Shown: one piece after another, positions 53,455 through 60,911 of the stretch
How positions within the stretch are numbered: the stretch's first letter is position 1
Layout: each line of letters begins with the position of its first letter
Origin: Novosphingobium lentum NBRC 107847
Lineage (GTDB): Bacteria > Pseudomonadota > Alphaproteobacteria > Sphingomonadales > Sphingomonadaceae
Reading direction: 5' to 3'
DNA length: 64,000 nucleotides
Assembly: GCF_001590965.1 (NCBI RefSeq)
Contig: NZ_BCTW01000002.1
Location: 62,001-126,000, forward strand
Program-made: the position numbers and the translations under genes
Notes under the pieces: model-generated
The model's input: the letters and a program-made list of their open reading frames with translations, nothing else
What the model was told of the DNA's origin: nothing
The model's database searches: none

Positions 53455-54765
53455 GTGGCGCGGCGCCTGACCCTTTTCATAATGATCGGCATGGTGCTCG
53501 GCATCGCGGTCGGCTTCCTGCTCAACCAGACGTATCCGGCGGGCGACGCGCGGCTGACCGAATACGCCGACATGCTCAAGCTGCTGCCCGAAGTGTTCCT
53601 GCACCTGATCAAGATGATCATCGCGCCGCTGGTGTTCGCCACGCTGGTCAGCGGGATCGCCGGGATGGGTGATAGCAGCGCGCTGGGCCGCATCGGCGGG
53701 CGCGCGCTGGGCTGGTTCGTCAGCGCCAGCCTGATCTCGATCGGGCTGGGCCTGTTGCTGGTCAACCTGTTCAAGCCCGGCGTGGGGCTGGCGTTCACCG
53801 CCGCCGGGCCGGTGGGCGATCTGGCCGTGGCGGACTTCACGCTGCGCCATTTCGTGCTGTCGGTGTTCCCGACCAGCGTGCTCGATGCCATGGCGCGCAA
53901 CGATGTGCTGCAGGTGCTGGTATTCTCGCTGTTCTTCGGCGTGGCGCTGTCGGCGCTGGGCCAGGGCGGCGAGATGATCGTGCGCGGGTGCGACAAGCTG
54001 GCGCAAGTGATGCTGACGATCACTGACTACGTCATGCGGTTTGCCCCGTTCGCGGTGTTCGGCGCGCTGGCCAGCGTGGTCGCGAGCAAGGGGCTGGCGA
54101 TCATCGTGACGTACGGCAAGTTCGTGGCCGAATTCTATTTCGGGCTGCTGCTGCTGTGGGTGATCCTGCTGTCGCTGGGCGGCGTGTTCCTGGGCAGGCG
54201 CGTGCTGGTGCTGGCGCGCTACATCCGCCAGCCGCTGCTGCTGGCGTTTTCCACGGCGAGCTCGGAAAGCGCACTGCCGCGCCTGTTCGAACAGCTCGAC
54301 CGGTTCGGCGTGCCGCGCCGCATTTCCGGCTTCGTGCTGCCGCTGGGCTATTCGTTCAACCTCGACGGGTCGATGATGTACACCAGCTTCGCGACGATGT
54401 TCATCGCGCAAGCCTACAACATCCCGCTGTCCGCCGGCCAGCAGATCGCCATGCTGCTGACGCTGATGGTGACGTCGAAAGGCATCGCCGGGGTGCCGCG
54501 CGCCAGCCTGGTGGTGATCGCCGCCACGCTCACCCAGTTCGGCCTGCCGCTGGAAGGCGTGGCGCTGTTGCTGGGCGTGGACACCTTCCTCGACATGGGC
54601 CGCACCGCCACCAACGTAGTCGGCAACGCGGTGGCGACCTCGGTCATCACCAAGTGGGAGGGCATGCTCCAGCCGCCGCTCGACCCCGACGCGGAACCGC
54701 CGCACGCCCCGCACGATACGCCCGAGCATGGACGCAAGGGGTTGCACCTCGATCCGGGGGCTTGA
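53455..54765 (+). CDS. Dicarboxylate/amino-acid:cation symporter (DAACS family)
   Basis: 436 residues with about eight membrane helices and two re-entrant loops, as in GltP/DctA. Characteristic parts are LKLLPEVFLHLIKMIIAPLV, STASSESALPRLFEQLDRFG (serine-rich HP1), GYSFNLDGSMMYTSFATMFI, and TFLDMGRTATNVVGNAVATS. Expected substrates are C4-dicarboxylates or glutamate/aspartate driven by H+ or Na+. GTG 53455 is used because ATG 53453 gives only a five-codon frame; GGGGAG about eight bases upstream supports it. It stands alone. Confidence 0.92.
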   Translation: MARRLTLFIMIGMVLGIAVGFLLNQTYPAGDARLTEYADMLKLLPEVFLHLIKMIIAPLVFATLVSGIAGMGDSSALGRIGGRALGWFVSASLISIGLGLLLVNLFKPGVGLAFTAAGPVGDLAVADFTLRHFVLSVFPTSVLDAMARNDVLQVLVFSLFFGVALSALGQGGEMIVRGCDKLAQVMLTITDYVMRFAPFAVFGALASVVASKGLAIIVTYGKFVAEFYFGLLLLWVILLSLGGVFLGRRVLVLARYIRQPLLLAFSTASSESALPRLFEQLDRFGVPRRISGFVLPLGYSFNLDGSMMYTSFATMFIAQAYNIPLSAGQQIAMLLTLMVTSKGIAGVPRASLVVIAATLTQFGLPLEGVALLLGVDTFLDMGRTATNVVGNAVATSVITKWEGMLQPPLDPDAEPPHAPHDTPEHGRKGLHLDPGA

Positions 54766-54791
54766 GTGCAGTTACCTGCACAAACCATCCG

Positions 54792-54874
54792 TTCATCCTG
54801 AGCTTGTCGAAGGACGCTCGCCACCTCAGACGAAACGGATGTTCACGCGCCCTTCGACAGGCTCAGGATGAACG
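54792..54874. repeat. Paired inverted repeat, family C
   Basis: Arms 54792-54815 and 54850-54874 (CATCCTGAGCTTGTCGAAGG and its inverse). The right arm overlaps the end of nth, so the last few codons and stop codon of nth (54863) come from the repeat. Confidence 0.85.
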
Positions 54875-55540
54875 GGTCTTGGAGGGGCGGGAGGTTGCGG
54901 CGGCAGGCGCCAGCACCTTCCCCTTGAACCCGCACTGCTCCACCACCGCACAGCGCCAGCACTCGGGCGTGCGCGCCTTGCAGGTGTAGCGGCCCAGCAG
55001 AATCAGCCAGTGGTGCGCATCGCGGCGGAACGGCTGCGGCACGCGTTTTTCAAGCAGCGCCTCGACTTTCTCGGGCGTCTTGCCTTTGGCCAGCCCGGTG
55101 CGGTTGCCCACGCGGAACACGTGCGTATCGACCGCGAACGTCTCCGCCCCGAACGCGCAGTTGAGCACGACGTTGGCGGTCTTGCGGCCCACGCCGGGCA
55201 GCGTGACCAGCTCCTCACGCGTCCGTGGCACCTCGCCGCCGAAATCGCGCACCAGCAGCTCGGCCATCGCGATCACGTTCTTCGCCTTGGAGTTGAACAG
55301 GCCGATGGTCTTGATGTGCTGCTTCAGCCCCTCCTCGCCCAGCGCGAGCATCTGCGCGGGCGTTGTCACATGCGCAAACAGCGCACGCGTCGCCTTGTTG
55401 ACGCCGACGTCGGTCGCCTGCGCCGACAGCGTCACCGCAACCAGCAGCTGGTAAGTGTTGCCGAATTCCAGCTCGGTCACCGGCGCGGGATTGTCCTCTG
55501 CCAGCAGGCGGAAGAATTCGAAGATGTCGGCTTTGGTCAA
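54863..55540 (-). CDS. nth: Endonuclease III
   Basis: 225 residues. Nth is a DNA glycosylase/AP lyase that removes oxidised pyrimidines. The helix-hairpin-helix LPGVGRKTANVVLNCAFG is followed by the catalytic aspartate in AVDTHVFRVGNR. The [4Fe-4S] cluster pattern C-x6-C-x2-C-x5-C is exact in CKARTPECWRCAVVEQCGF. The start appears to be TTG at 55540 (TKADIFEFF follows); I find no ATG or GTG giving the conserved N-terminus. The C-terminus ends in repeat-derived residues. dapB ends 14 bases upstream, so co-transcription is likely. Confidence 0.95.
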   Translation of the reverse strand: MTKADIFEFFRLLAEDNPAPVTELEFGNTYQLLVAVTLSAQATDVGVNKATRALFAHVTTPAQMLALGEEGLKQHIKTIGLFNSKAKNVIAMAELLVRDFGGEVPRTREELVTLPGVGRKTANVVLNCAFGAETFAVDTHVFRVGNRTGLAKGKTPEKVEALLEKRVPQPFRRDAHHWLILLGRYTCKARTPECWRCAVVEQCGFKGKVLAPAAATSRPSKTRSS

Positions 55541-55554
55541 AGGCCCAAAAACCT

Positions 55555-56283
55555 TTAAAGACCGAGAACTTGCGGCATGGTGTAGCGCCCCGCCGGCTTG
55601 CCCAGCAGCCAGCCCGCCGCGCGCACCGCGCCGCGCGCGAAGATCGCGCGGTTTTCAGCGAGGTGCTTCAGTTCCAGTCGCTCGTTATCGGCCAGGAAAT
55701 GCACGGTGTGATCGCCCGCCACGCTGCCCCCGCGCAGCGAAGCAAAGCCGATCGCGCCGGGCTGGCGCGCACCGGTGATGCCGTCGCGGCCGCGCACCGC
55801 TACCTGCGCCAAAGCCACCTCGCGCCCCGCCGCCGCCGCTTCGCCCAGCAACAGCGCGGTGCCCGACGGCGCATCGACTTTCATGCGGTGGTGCGTCTCG
55901 ACGATCTCGATGTCCCAGTCCTCGCCCAGCCGGCTTGCCGCCTCGCGCACCAGATGCGCCAGCAACGTCACGCCGAGCGAGGTGTTGCCGGTCTGCAGCA
56001 CGGCGATCCTGGCGGCGGCGTGATCGCACAGCCAGTGGTGGCGCTCCTCGAGGCCGGTGGTGCCGACCACGATCGGCACGCCTGCGGTCGCCGCTGCATC
56101 GAGGTTGGCTTCCAGCGCGGCGGGTGCGGAAAAATCGACGAGCACGTCGCTTTGCCGCGCCAGCGCGAGCGGATCGTCGCCCTGGTCGATGCCGCCCGCC
56201 AGCTCATGCCCCGCCGCCACGATCGCGTCGGCCAGCGCCTGCCCCATGCGCCCCTTGCTGCCGATGATGCCGATTCTTGCCAT
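55555..56283 (-). CDS. dapB: 4-hydroxy-tetrahydrodipicolinate reductase
   Basis: 242 residues. DapB reduces hydroxy-tetrahydrodipicolinate with NAD(P)H on the lysine/diaminopimelate pathway. The nucleotide motif is IGIIGSKGRMGQALA, with serine-lysine variants at the second and third glycine positions. The catalytic block EIVETHHRMKVDAPSGTALL with the His-His pair and Lys is intact. The C-terminal part, GDHTVHFLADNERLELKHLA, is the usual family ending. Start ATG 56283. It precedes nth in a two-gene operon; the spacing is only 14 bases. Confidence 0.95.
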   Translation of the reverse strand: MARIGIIGSKGRMGQALADAIVAAGHELAGGIDQGDDPLALARQSDVLVDFSAPAALEANLDAAATAGVPIVVGTTGLEERHHWLCDHAAARIAVLQTGNTSLGVTLLAHLVREAASRLGEDWDIEIVETHHRMKVDAPSGTALLLGEAAAAGREVALAQVAVRGRDGITGARQPGAIGFASLRGGSVAGDHTVHFLADNERLELKHLAENRAIFARGAVRAAGWLLGKPAGRYTMPQVLGL

Positions 56284-56306
56284 GTTCGAACCTTATGCCC
56301 ACGGCC

Positions 56307-56398
56307 GTCATGCCGAACTTGTTTCAGCATCCATCGTGCCCCAAACTCTGCCGTCGCCTTTGCGGCACAATGGACCCTGAAACAAGTTCAGGGTGACG
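56307..56398. repeat. Paired inverted repeat, family D, short form
   Basis: Left arm 56307-56332 and right arm 56372-56398, separated by about 39 bases. The right end is the best match to the right end of the GIY-YIG element (7655-7692), including about ten bases inside the arm. It lies between the divergent dapB and sirtuin genes. Confidence 0.85.
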
Positions 56399-56413
56399 GA
56401 TGATGGGCAAGTG

Positions 56414-57163
56414 ATGGACCTCCGCAATATCGTGATCCTGACCGGCGCCGGGGTTTCCGCCGAAAGCGGGATCGACACGTTCCGCAGCGCAGGTGGACTC
56501 TGGGAGCAGCACCGCGTCGAGGACGTCGCCACGCCCGAGGCCTTCGTGCGCGATCCCGAGCTGGTGCTGCGCTTCTACGACATGCGCCGCGCCGCGATCC
56601 AGACCAAGGTGCCCAACCCCGCGCACGAGGCGCTGGCCCGGCTCGACCACGCGTGGGAGGGCGATCTGCTCATCGTCACGCAAAACGTCGATGACCTGCA
56701 CGAACGCGCCGGAGCGCAACGTGTGCTGCACATGCACGGCGAGCATCTCAACGCGTGGTGCACCGCGTGCGATGTGCGCAGCCGCTGGACCACCACGCTG
56801 ATTGACTGCCCGCCGTGCCCCGCTTGCGGCGCGACGGCGCTGCGCCCGGATGTCGTGTGGTTCGGCGAGATGCCCTATCGCATGGACGAGATTTTCGCGG
56901 CGTTGCGCAGCGCCGACCTGTTCGTCTCGATCGGCACCTCGGGCGCGGTCTATCCCGCCGCCGGGTTCGTGCGCAACGCGCGCGACATGGGCGTGCACAC
57001 GTTGGAACTCAACCTCGAGCGCAGCCAGGGTTCGGCATGGTTCGACGAAACGCGCCTCGGTCCGGCCAGCGAACTGGTGCCGGCGTGGGTGGAGGAAGTG
57101 CTGGAGTCCTGTCCATTGCCGTGGAAGCGGCACCGGCCCACTCCCCCGCCCGGCCACCCCTAA
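56414..57163 (+). CDS. cobB: NAD-dependent protein deacylase (sirtuin, CobB class III)
   Basis: 249 residues. The NAD-binding motif is ILTGAGVSAESGIDTFRSAG, followed by TQNVDDLHERAG, the catalytic histidine in VLHMHGEHLN, and zinc-binding cysteine pairs in WCTACDVRS and CPACGATALRPDVVW. The sequence FGEMPYRMDEIF is also typical. YxxxR residues of the desuccinylase class are visible in RFYDMRRA. ATG 56414. The C-terminal tail (RHRPTPPPGHP) is encoded by the left arm of a family F repeat and is probably a recent addition. Confidence 0.93.
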   Translation: MDLRNIVILTGAGVSAESGIDTFRSAGGLWEQHRVEDVATPEAFVRDPELVLRFYDMRRAAIQTKVPNPAHEALARLDHAWEGDLLIVTQNVDDLHERAGAQRVLHMHGEHLNAWCTACDVRSRWTTTLIDCPPCPACGATALRPDVVWFGEMPYRMDEIFAALRSADLFVSIGTSGAVYPAAGFVRNARDMGVHTLELNLERSQGSAWFDETRLGPASELVPAWVEEVLESCPLPWKRHRPTPPPGHP

Positions 57164-57207
57164 CATATCCTGTCGGGTGGCCGGGCGGGGGAGTGGGCCG
57201 GTGCCGT
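57127..57207. repeat. Paired inverted repeat, family F
   Basis: Arms 57127-57157 and 57177-57207, inverted copies of GGCACCGGCCCACTCCCCC and CCGGCCAC, separated by about 20 bases. The left arm codes for the last residues and the stop codon of the sirtuin gene. Same design as 44783-44863. Confidence 0.87.
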
Positions 57208-57233
57208 AACCGTTCAGTGCGACTGAAACGCGA

Positions 57234-58025
57234 TCAAGGCACGCCCGACACACACCCGTTGCACCCCGGATCCTGCGCAATCCGCATCGTGCGCAACGAC
57301 GGTTTCAGTCCGTCGAACACATGGAGCTGGCCCCATTGCGGATCACCCAGCGTCGCCACCCCGGCCAGCAGCGCGCGAAGCCCGTGCATCGCGGCGAACG
57401 CGCCGACCCAGCCGACCATCGCGCCCAGCACGCCGTCGGCCGCGCACGTGTCGCAATCCTCGGCATCGAACGCATCGCCGACGAAGCAGCGGTAGCAGGC
57501 CTCACCCGGCAGGTGCCCGGCAAAGTTCGCCACCTGCCCCTGAAACCGCCCCAGCGCCGCGCTGGTCAGCGGCACGCCCGCCGTCACGCAGGCATCAGAC
57601 ACGGCGAGCCGCGTGGCGAAGTTGTCGCAGCCATCGAGCACCAGATCGGCGCCCGCGATCAGCGCAGCGGCGTTGGCGGCGCCAATGCGCACCGTCACCG
57701 CGTTGACCTCCAGCACGGGGTCGAACCGCTGCACCCACTCCGCTGCGGCTGCCGCCTTGGCGCGTCCGATGTCGGCGGGGGTGAACAGCGTCTGGCGTTG
57801 CAGGTTCGACGCCTCGACCACGTCGTCGTCGATCAGCGTCATCCGCCCGATGCCCGCGCCCGCAAGATATTGCAGCGCCGGGCAGCCGATCCCGCCGATA
57901 CCGACTAGCACCACATGCCGCCCGGCCAGCGCTGCCTGCCCCGCGCCGCCCACTTCGGGCAGCACGATGTGCCGGGCGAAGCGGTCAAGCCGGTCGGGGC
58001 CCAGATGGTCGGGCGAACCGCTCAC
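57234..58025 (-). CDS. E1-like adenylyltransferase (MoeB/ThiF family)
   Basis: 263 residues. The E1-type Rossmann motif is VLVGIGGIGCPALQYLAGAG, followed by the arginine/aspartate positions of IDDDVVEASNLQRQTLF and DLVLDGCDNFATRLAVSDAC. Zinc cysteines are in GEACYRCFVGDAFDAEDCDTC and the C-terminal GCNGCVSG. This group adenylates the C-terminal glycine of MoaD, ThiS or another ubiquitin-like protein. Which one cannot be told, since no partner gene is near. GTG 58025 overlaps the DUF983 stop codon (GTGA). Longer frames upstream run antisense to dnaA and are not real. Confidence 0.9.
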   Translation of the reverse strand: MSGSPDHLGPDRLDRFARHIVLPEVGGAGQAALAGRHVVLVGIGGIGCPALQYLAGAGIGRMTLIDDDVVEASNLQRQTLFTPADIGRAKAAAAAEWVQRFDPVLEVNAVTVRIGAANAAALIAGADLVLDGCDNFATRLAVSDACVTAGVPLTSAALGRFQGQVANFAGHLPGEACYRCFVGDAFDAEDCDTCAADGVLGAMVGWVGAFAAMHGLRALLAGVATLGDPQWGQLHVFDGLKPSLRTMRIAQDPGCNGCVSGVP

Positions 58026-58417
58026 TCGGCTTCCGCCGCACGTTCCTTCTTGAAGCCGTGCAGGCCGTTCCACCACTGCGCCGCGATGATCGCGCCCTTC
58101 ACCGGCTGGAGCATCCCCAGCATCATTGCCACCGCCAGCGGCACGATGATCGCCAGCAGCGCCAGCGAGCCGAGGTCGAAATCGGTCACCAGCCAGATAA
58201 TCAGCGGCGCCATCAGGTGCCCGGTCACCAGAATCGCGACGTAGGCGGGAAAATCGTCGGCCTGCTGGTGCGTCCAGTCCTGCCCGCAAGTGGGGCACGA
58301 GGCGACGGGCTTGAGCCAGGCGCGGAACAGCGAAGCCTCGCTGCAGCGCGGGCACTTGCCTTTCAGGCCGCGCGACGCAGCCTGCCAGAAGCTGGCGGGA
58401 AGAATAAGTTTGGACAT
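58022..58417 (-). CDS. DUF983 domain-containing membrane protein
   Basis: 131 residues. An N-terminal zinc-ribbon-like part, GLKGKCPRCSEASLFRAWLK and VASCPTCGQDWTHQQADDFP, is followed by two membrane helices (about 57-77 and 83-103). This is the DUF983 family, proteins of unknown function common in alphaproteobacteria. The stop codon overlaps the GTG of the MoeB/ThiF-like gene, implying coupled translation. Start ATG 58417. dnaA ends 63 bases upstream on the same strand. Confidence 0.9.
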   Translation of the reverse strand: MSKLILPASFWQAASRGLKGKCPRCSEASLFRAWLKPVASCPTCGQDWTHQQADDFPAYVAILVTGHLMAPLIIWLVTDFDLGSLALLAIIVPLAVAMMLGMLQPVKGAIIAAQWWNGLHGFKKERAAEAE

Positions 58418-58480
58418 CGCGCGCGCTTAGCCGGGTGGCGCGCGCCGCGAAAGCCCCCTCGGTCTTCCAGTCGGCCCGAA

Positions 58481-60031
58481 TCAGTCTTCCAGCTGGCGCA
58501 GCAGCGTGCGCACATCGCCGTCCATGTCGGCATCGCGCGTGCGCAGTTCCTCGATCAGGCGCACCGCGTGGATCACGGTCGAATGATCGCGCCCGCCGAA
58601 CTTGCGGCCGATTTCGGGGTAGCTGCGCGGGGTCAGCACTTTGGCGAGATACATCGCCACCTGGCGCGGGCGCACCACCGCGCGGGCGCGGCGCTTGCTG
58701 GCCATTTCGGTGCGGTCGACGCGGTAGAACTGGCAGACGGTGCGCTGGATCTCGTCGATGGTGATGCGGCGGCGGTTGGCCGACAGGATATCGGTCAACT
58801 GTTCCTCGGCCAGTTGCAGCGACACCGGCTGCCCGGTCAGCTGCGCGAACGCGATCAGCTTGTTGAGGCCGCCGACGAGCTCGCGCACGTTGCGGTTGAT
58901 CGTGCGGGCGAGGAATTCGATCACGTCCGACGGCACCGGCGTGGCGCTGAAGCGGGCAAGGCGATGCTCGAGGATCTTGCGGCGCAGTTCGATGTCGGCA
59001 GGCTGGATATCGGCGACAAGACCCATCGACAGCCGCGACAGCAGCCGCTGCTCGACCCCGTCGAGGGCCTGCGGCGCACGGTCGGCGGCAACCACCAGCC
59101 GCTTGCCCGCGCTCATCAGCGCGTCGATCGTGTGGAGGAATTCCTCCTGCGTGGAAGACTTGCCGATGATGAACTGGATGTCGTCGACCAGCAGCAGGTC
59201 GAACCCGCGCAACCGCGCCTTGAACTCGATCATCTCGTTCGAGCGCATCGCCTGCACGAACTCGATCATGAAGCGTTCGGCCGAGCAGTAGAAAATCCGC
59301 GCGCCGGGGCGGTTGGCGGCAAACGCATGGCCGATGGCATGCAGCAGGTGCGTCTTGCCCTGCCCGGTCGAGGCCTTGAGATACAGCGGCGAGAACTGCG
59401 GCGTCTCGATCGCGGCCATGCGCTGGGCGGCGTTGAGCGCCAGCACGTTGGCGGTACCACTGACGAATTCGACGAACGTGAGCGAGGGGTCGAGTCCGCT
59501 GGTCATCGCGTCGGCCACGCCTTGCGCGGCCAGCGCGCGGGCGCTGGTCTGCAGCGTCGAGGGATCGGGGGCGCCGATGCGCAGTTCGGGCAGCGCGCGG
59601 CGACGCGGGTGCACGGTGATGCGCACCTGGCGCACTTCGGCGCGGGCGATCTTCCAGGCCAGCGACAGCCGGTCGGCGAAGCGGTCCGCCACCCAGTTGG
59701 CCGAGAATTCGGTGGGCAAGAACAAGTCGAGCGTGCCGGTGTCCTTGCAGAAGCTGCCGAGCTGGATCGGCTTGATCCATTGCGCATGGAGCTGGGGCCC
59801 GAGGTCTTTTTTCAGGCCTTGGCTGATGTCCGACCAATCGGCGGCGAGATCGAGTGCGTCCTGATCCTCGACCGGGGCACCCTCGCGGGGCTTCTTGTGC
59901 TGACCGCCGGTCGCCGGCCGCGCCGTGTCACCGGCTCCGGCAGCAGCCCCGGCCGAAGCTCCGACCGACGCCGGAGCAACGGCGAATGCGCCGCGTGCGC
60001 CTTGCGGCACGTTCATACCATCCATGTTCAC
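58481..60031 (-). CDS. dnaA: Chromosomal replication initiator protein DnaA
   Basis: 516 residues from GTG 60031, or two fewer from ATG 60025. Domain I/II includes LGPQLHAQWIKPIQLGSFCK and an Ala/Gly-rich linker. The AAA+ domain has Walker A ASTGQGKTHLLHAIGHAFA and Walker B FDLLLVDDIQFIIGKSSTQE, with sensor RLVVAADRAPQAL. Domain IV binds DNA boxes through RPRQVAMYLAKVLTPRSYPE and RDHSTVIHAVR. The N-terminal leader of about 55 residues is low-complexity. It is followed on the minus strand by DUF983. rpsT lies upstream on the same strand, as in many alphaproteobacteria. Confidence 0.97.
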   Translation of the reverse strand: MNMDGMNVPQGARGAFAVAPASVGASAGAAAGAGDTARPATGGQHKKPREGAPVEDQDALDLAADWSDISQGLKKDLGPQLHAQWIKPIQLGSFCKDTGTLDLFLPTEFSANWVADRFADRLSLAWKIARAEVRQVRITVHPRRRALPELRIGAPDPSTLQTSARALAAQGVADAMTSGLDPSLTFVEFVSGTANVLALNAAQRMAAIETPQFSPLYLKASTGQGKTHLLHAIGHAFAANRPGARIFYCSAERFMIEFVQAMRSNEMIEFKARLRGFDLLLVDDIQFIIGKSSTQEEFLHTIDALMSAGKRLVVAADRAPQALDGVEQRLLSRLSMGLVADIQPADIELRRKILEHRLARFSATPVPSDVIEFLARTINRNVRELVGGLNKLIAFAQLTGQPVSLQLAEEQLTDILSANRRRITIDEIQRTVCQFYRVDRTEMASKRRARAVVRPRQVAMYLAKVLTPRSYPEIGRKFGGRDHSTVIHAVRLIEELRTRDADMDGDVRTLLRQLED

Positions 60032-60560
60032 AGACTGCCTGTCCCGCTATGATGGCCCCCAACCCTCCCCCCAAAGGCGGTCCGAAGGCGCAAAAATACA
60101 CCACCGACGGACATGCGACCCGCCAGCCTAATTCTCGAAAAGAGTGTTGCCGTGACACCGGACGGGCAGATGCCGCTGCCGGTGAGGCCTGTGTATGAAG
60201 CGGTGGCCCGGCGAAGCAAGTCTGCGCCCGCAAAAAAACTGAAATAAATGGCCTTGACTCGCAGAGCGCCGCAGCAATCAATTAAGCTATTGTTTTTTAT
60301 ATATTAATCAGAATTCCGGATGCGAATCGCGATATTTCCGCGATTTGCTGCGACCGCACATTGTCACATTCCAGAATGTGTGCGGCGCAAACGAAAATGG
60401 CCGGCGAAACGGCGCCGGCCATGTTCTGTTTTTGTACCTGACTGTGGGCGATCACCCTGTCGCTTTCGCGAATCACCGCCGAAAACCTATCCGATCCGGT
60501 GGTTTCCCGATTCGCGAGGTGGGCGCCGCAGGTGACCTGCGATTCGCCAACCTGTAACAA
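60032..60560. other. 529-base gene-free region between rpsT and dnaA
   Basis: The stretch is AT-richer than the rest of the window around 60275-60310 (ATTGTTTTTTATATATTAATC). It holds a CACATTC-CA-GAATGTG inverted repeat at 60365-60380 and a hairpin at 60397-60422. I find no clear TTATCCACA-type DnaA boxes, so an origin is not supported. It presumably carries the dnaA promoter. A short direct run GATTCGCG/ATTCGCGAGG at about 60465-60520 has no obvious role. Confidence 0.6.
60386..60422 (-). terminator. Hairpin, likely terminator downstream of rpsT
   Basis: A ten-base-pair stem (60397-60406 with 60413-60422, six-base loop) is followed on the minus strand by TTTTCGTTTGC. It is 140 bases past the rpsT stop codon. 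On the plus strand it is followed by GTTCTGTTTTTG, so it may work both ways. Confidence 0.6.
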
Positions 60561-60821
60561 TCAGAGCGAGGCGACGCGCTTGGTCAGACGCGACAGCTTG
60601 CGCGACGCGGTGTTCTTGTGGAGCACGCCGCGCGCGACGCCGCGCATCAGTTCGGGCTGCATCGCAGCCAGCGCCACGGACGCGGCATCCTTGTCGCCAC
60701 CTTCGATCGCGCTCTCGACCTTCTTGACGAAAGTGCGGATGCGACCGATGCGGTTCCCGTTGATCAGGGCACGGGCTTCGTTGCGACGGATGCGCTTGCG
60801 GGCTTGCGGCGTATTGGCCAT
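60561..60821 (-). CDS. rpsT: 30S ribosomal protein S20
   Basis: 86 residues, normal length and strongly basic. S20 binds 16S rRNA at the base of the body of the small subunit. The start [20 protein letters not shown] is typical, followed by [20 protein letters not shown] and the conserved [20 protein letters not shown] ending. GGAC(A) precedes ATG 60821. The position beside dnaA is conserved in alphaproteobacteria. The leader 60822-60911 may hold its promoter. Confidence 0.97.
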   Translation of the reverse strand: MANTPQARKRIRRNEARALINGNRIGRIRTFVKKVESAIEGGDKDAASVALAAMQPELMRGVARGVLHKNTASRKLSRLTKRVASL

Positions 60822-60911
60822 GTTTGTCCTCTGTCGGGCCGCGGTCAGCAGCCGGATCTGGTCTGAAAGCGTCGTGGAAGGCAGGGCAAGCCCCGCCGGA
60901 AAGCGCGGCCC

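Noticed and set aside
53287..54747. 486-codon frame antisense to the dicarboxylate symporter
   Set aside because: His/Gln/Arg-rich antisense shadow; the symporter on the plus strand has all family motifs.
58026..59837. N-terminal extension of the MoeB/ThiF-like gene through dnaA
   Set aside because: The upstream part lies on the same strand as dnaA but in another frame, overlapping the DUF983 and dnaA genes; only the portion from GTG 58025 has family features.
60032..60560. Chromosomal origin next to dnaA
   Set aside because: No cluster of DnaA boxes is seen, and alphaproteobacterial origins are often elsewhere. AT-richness alone is not enough.
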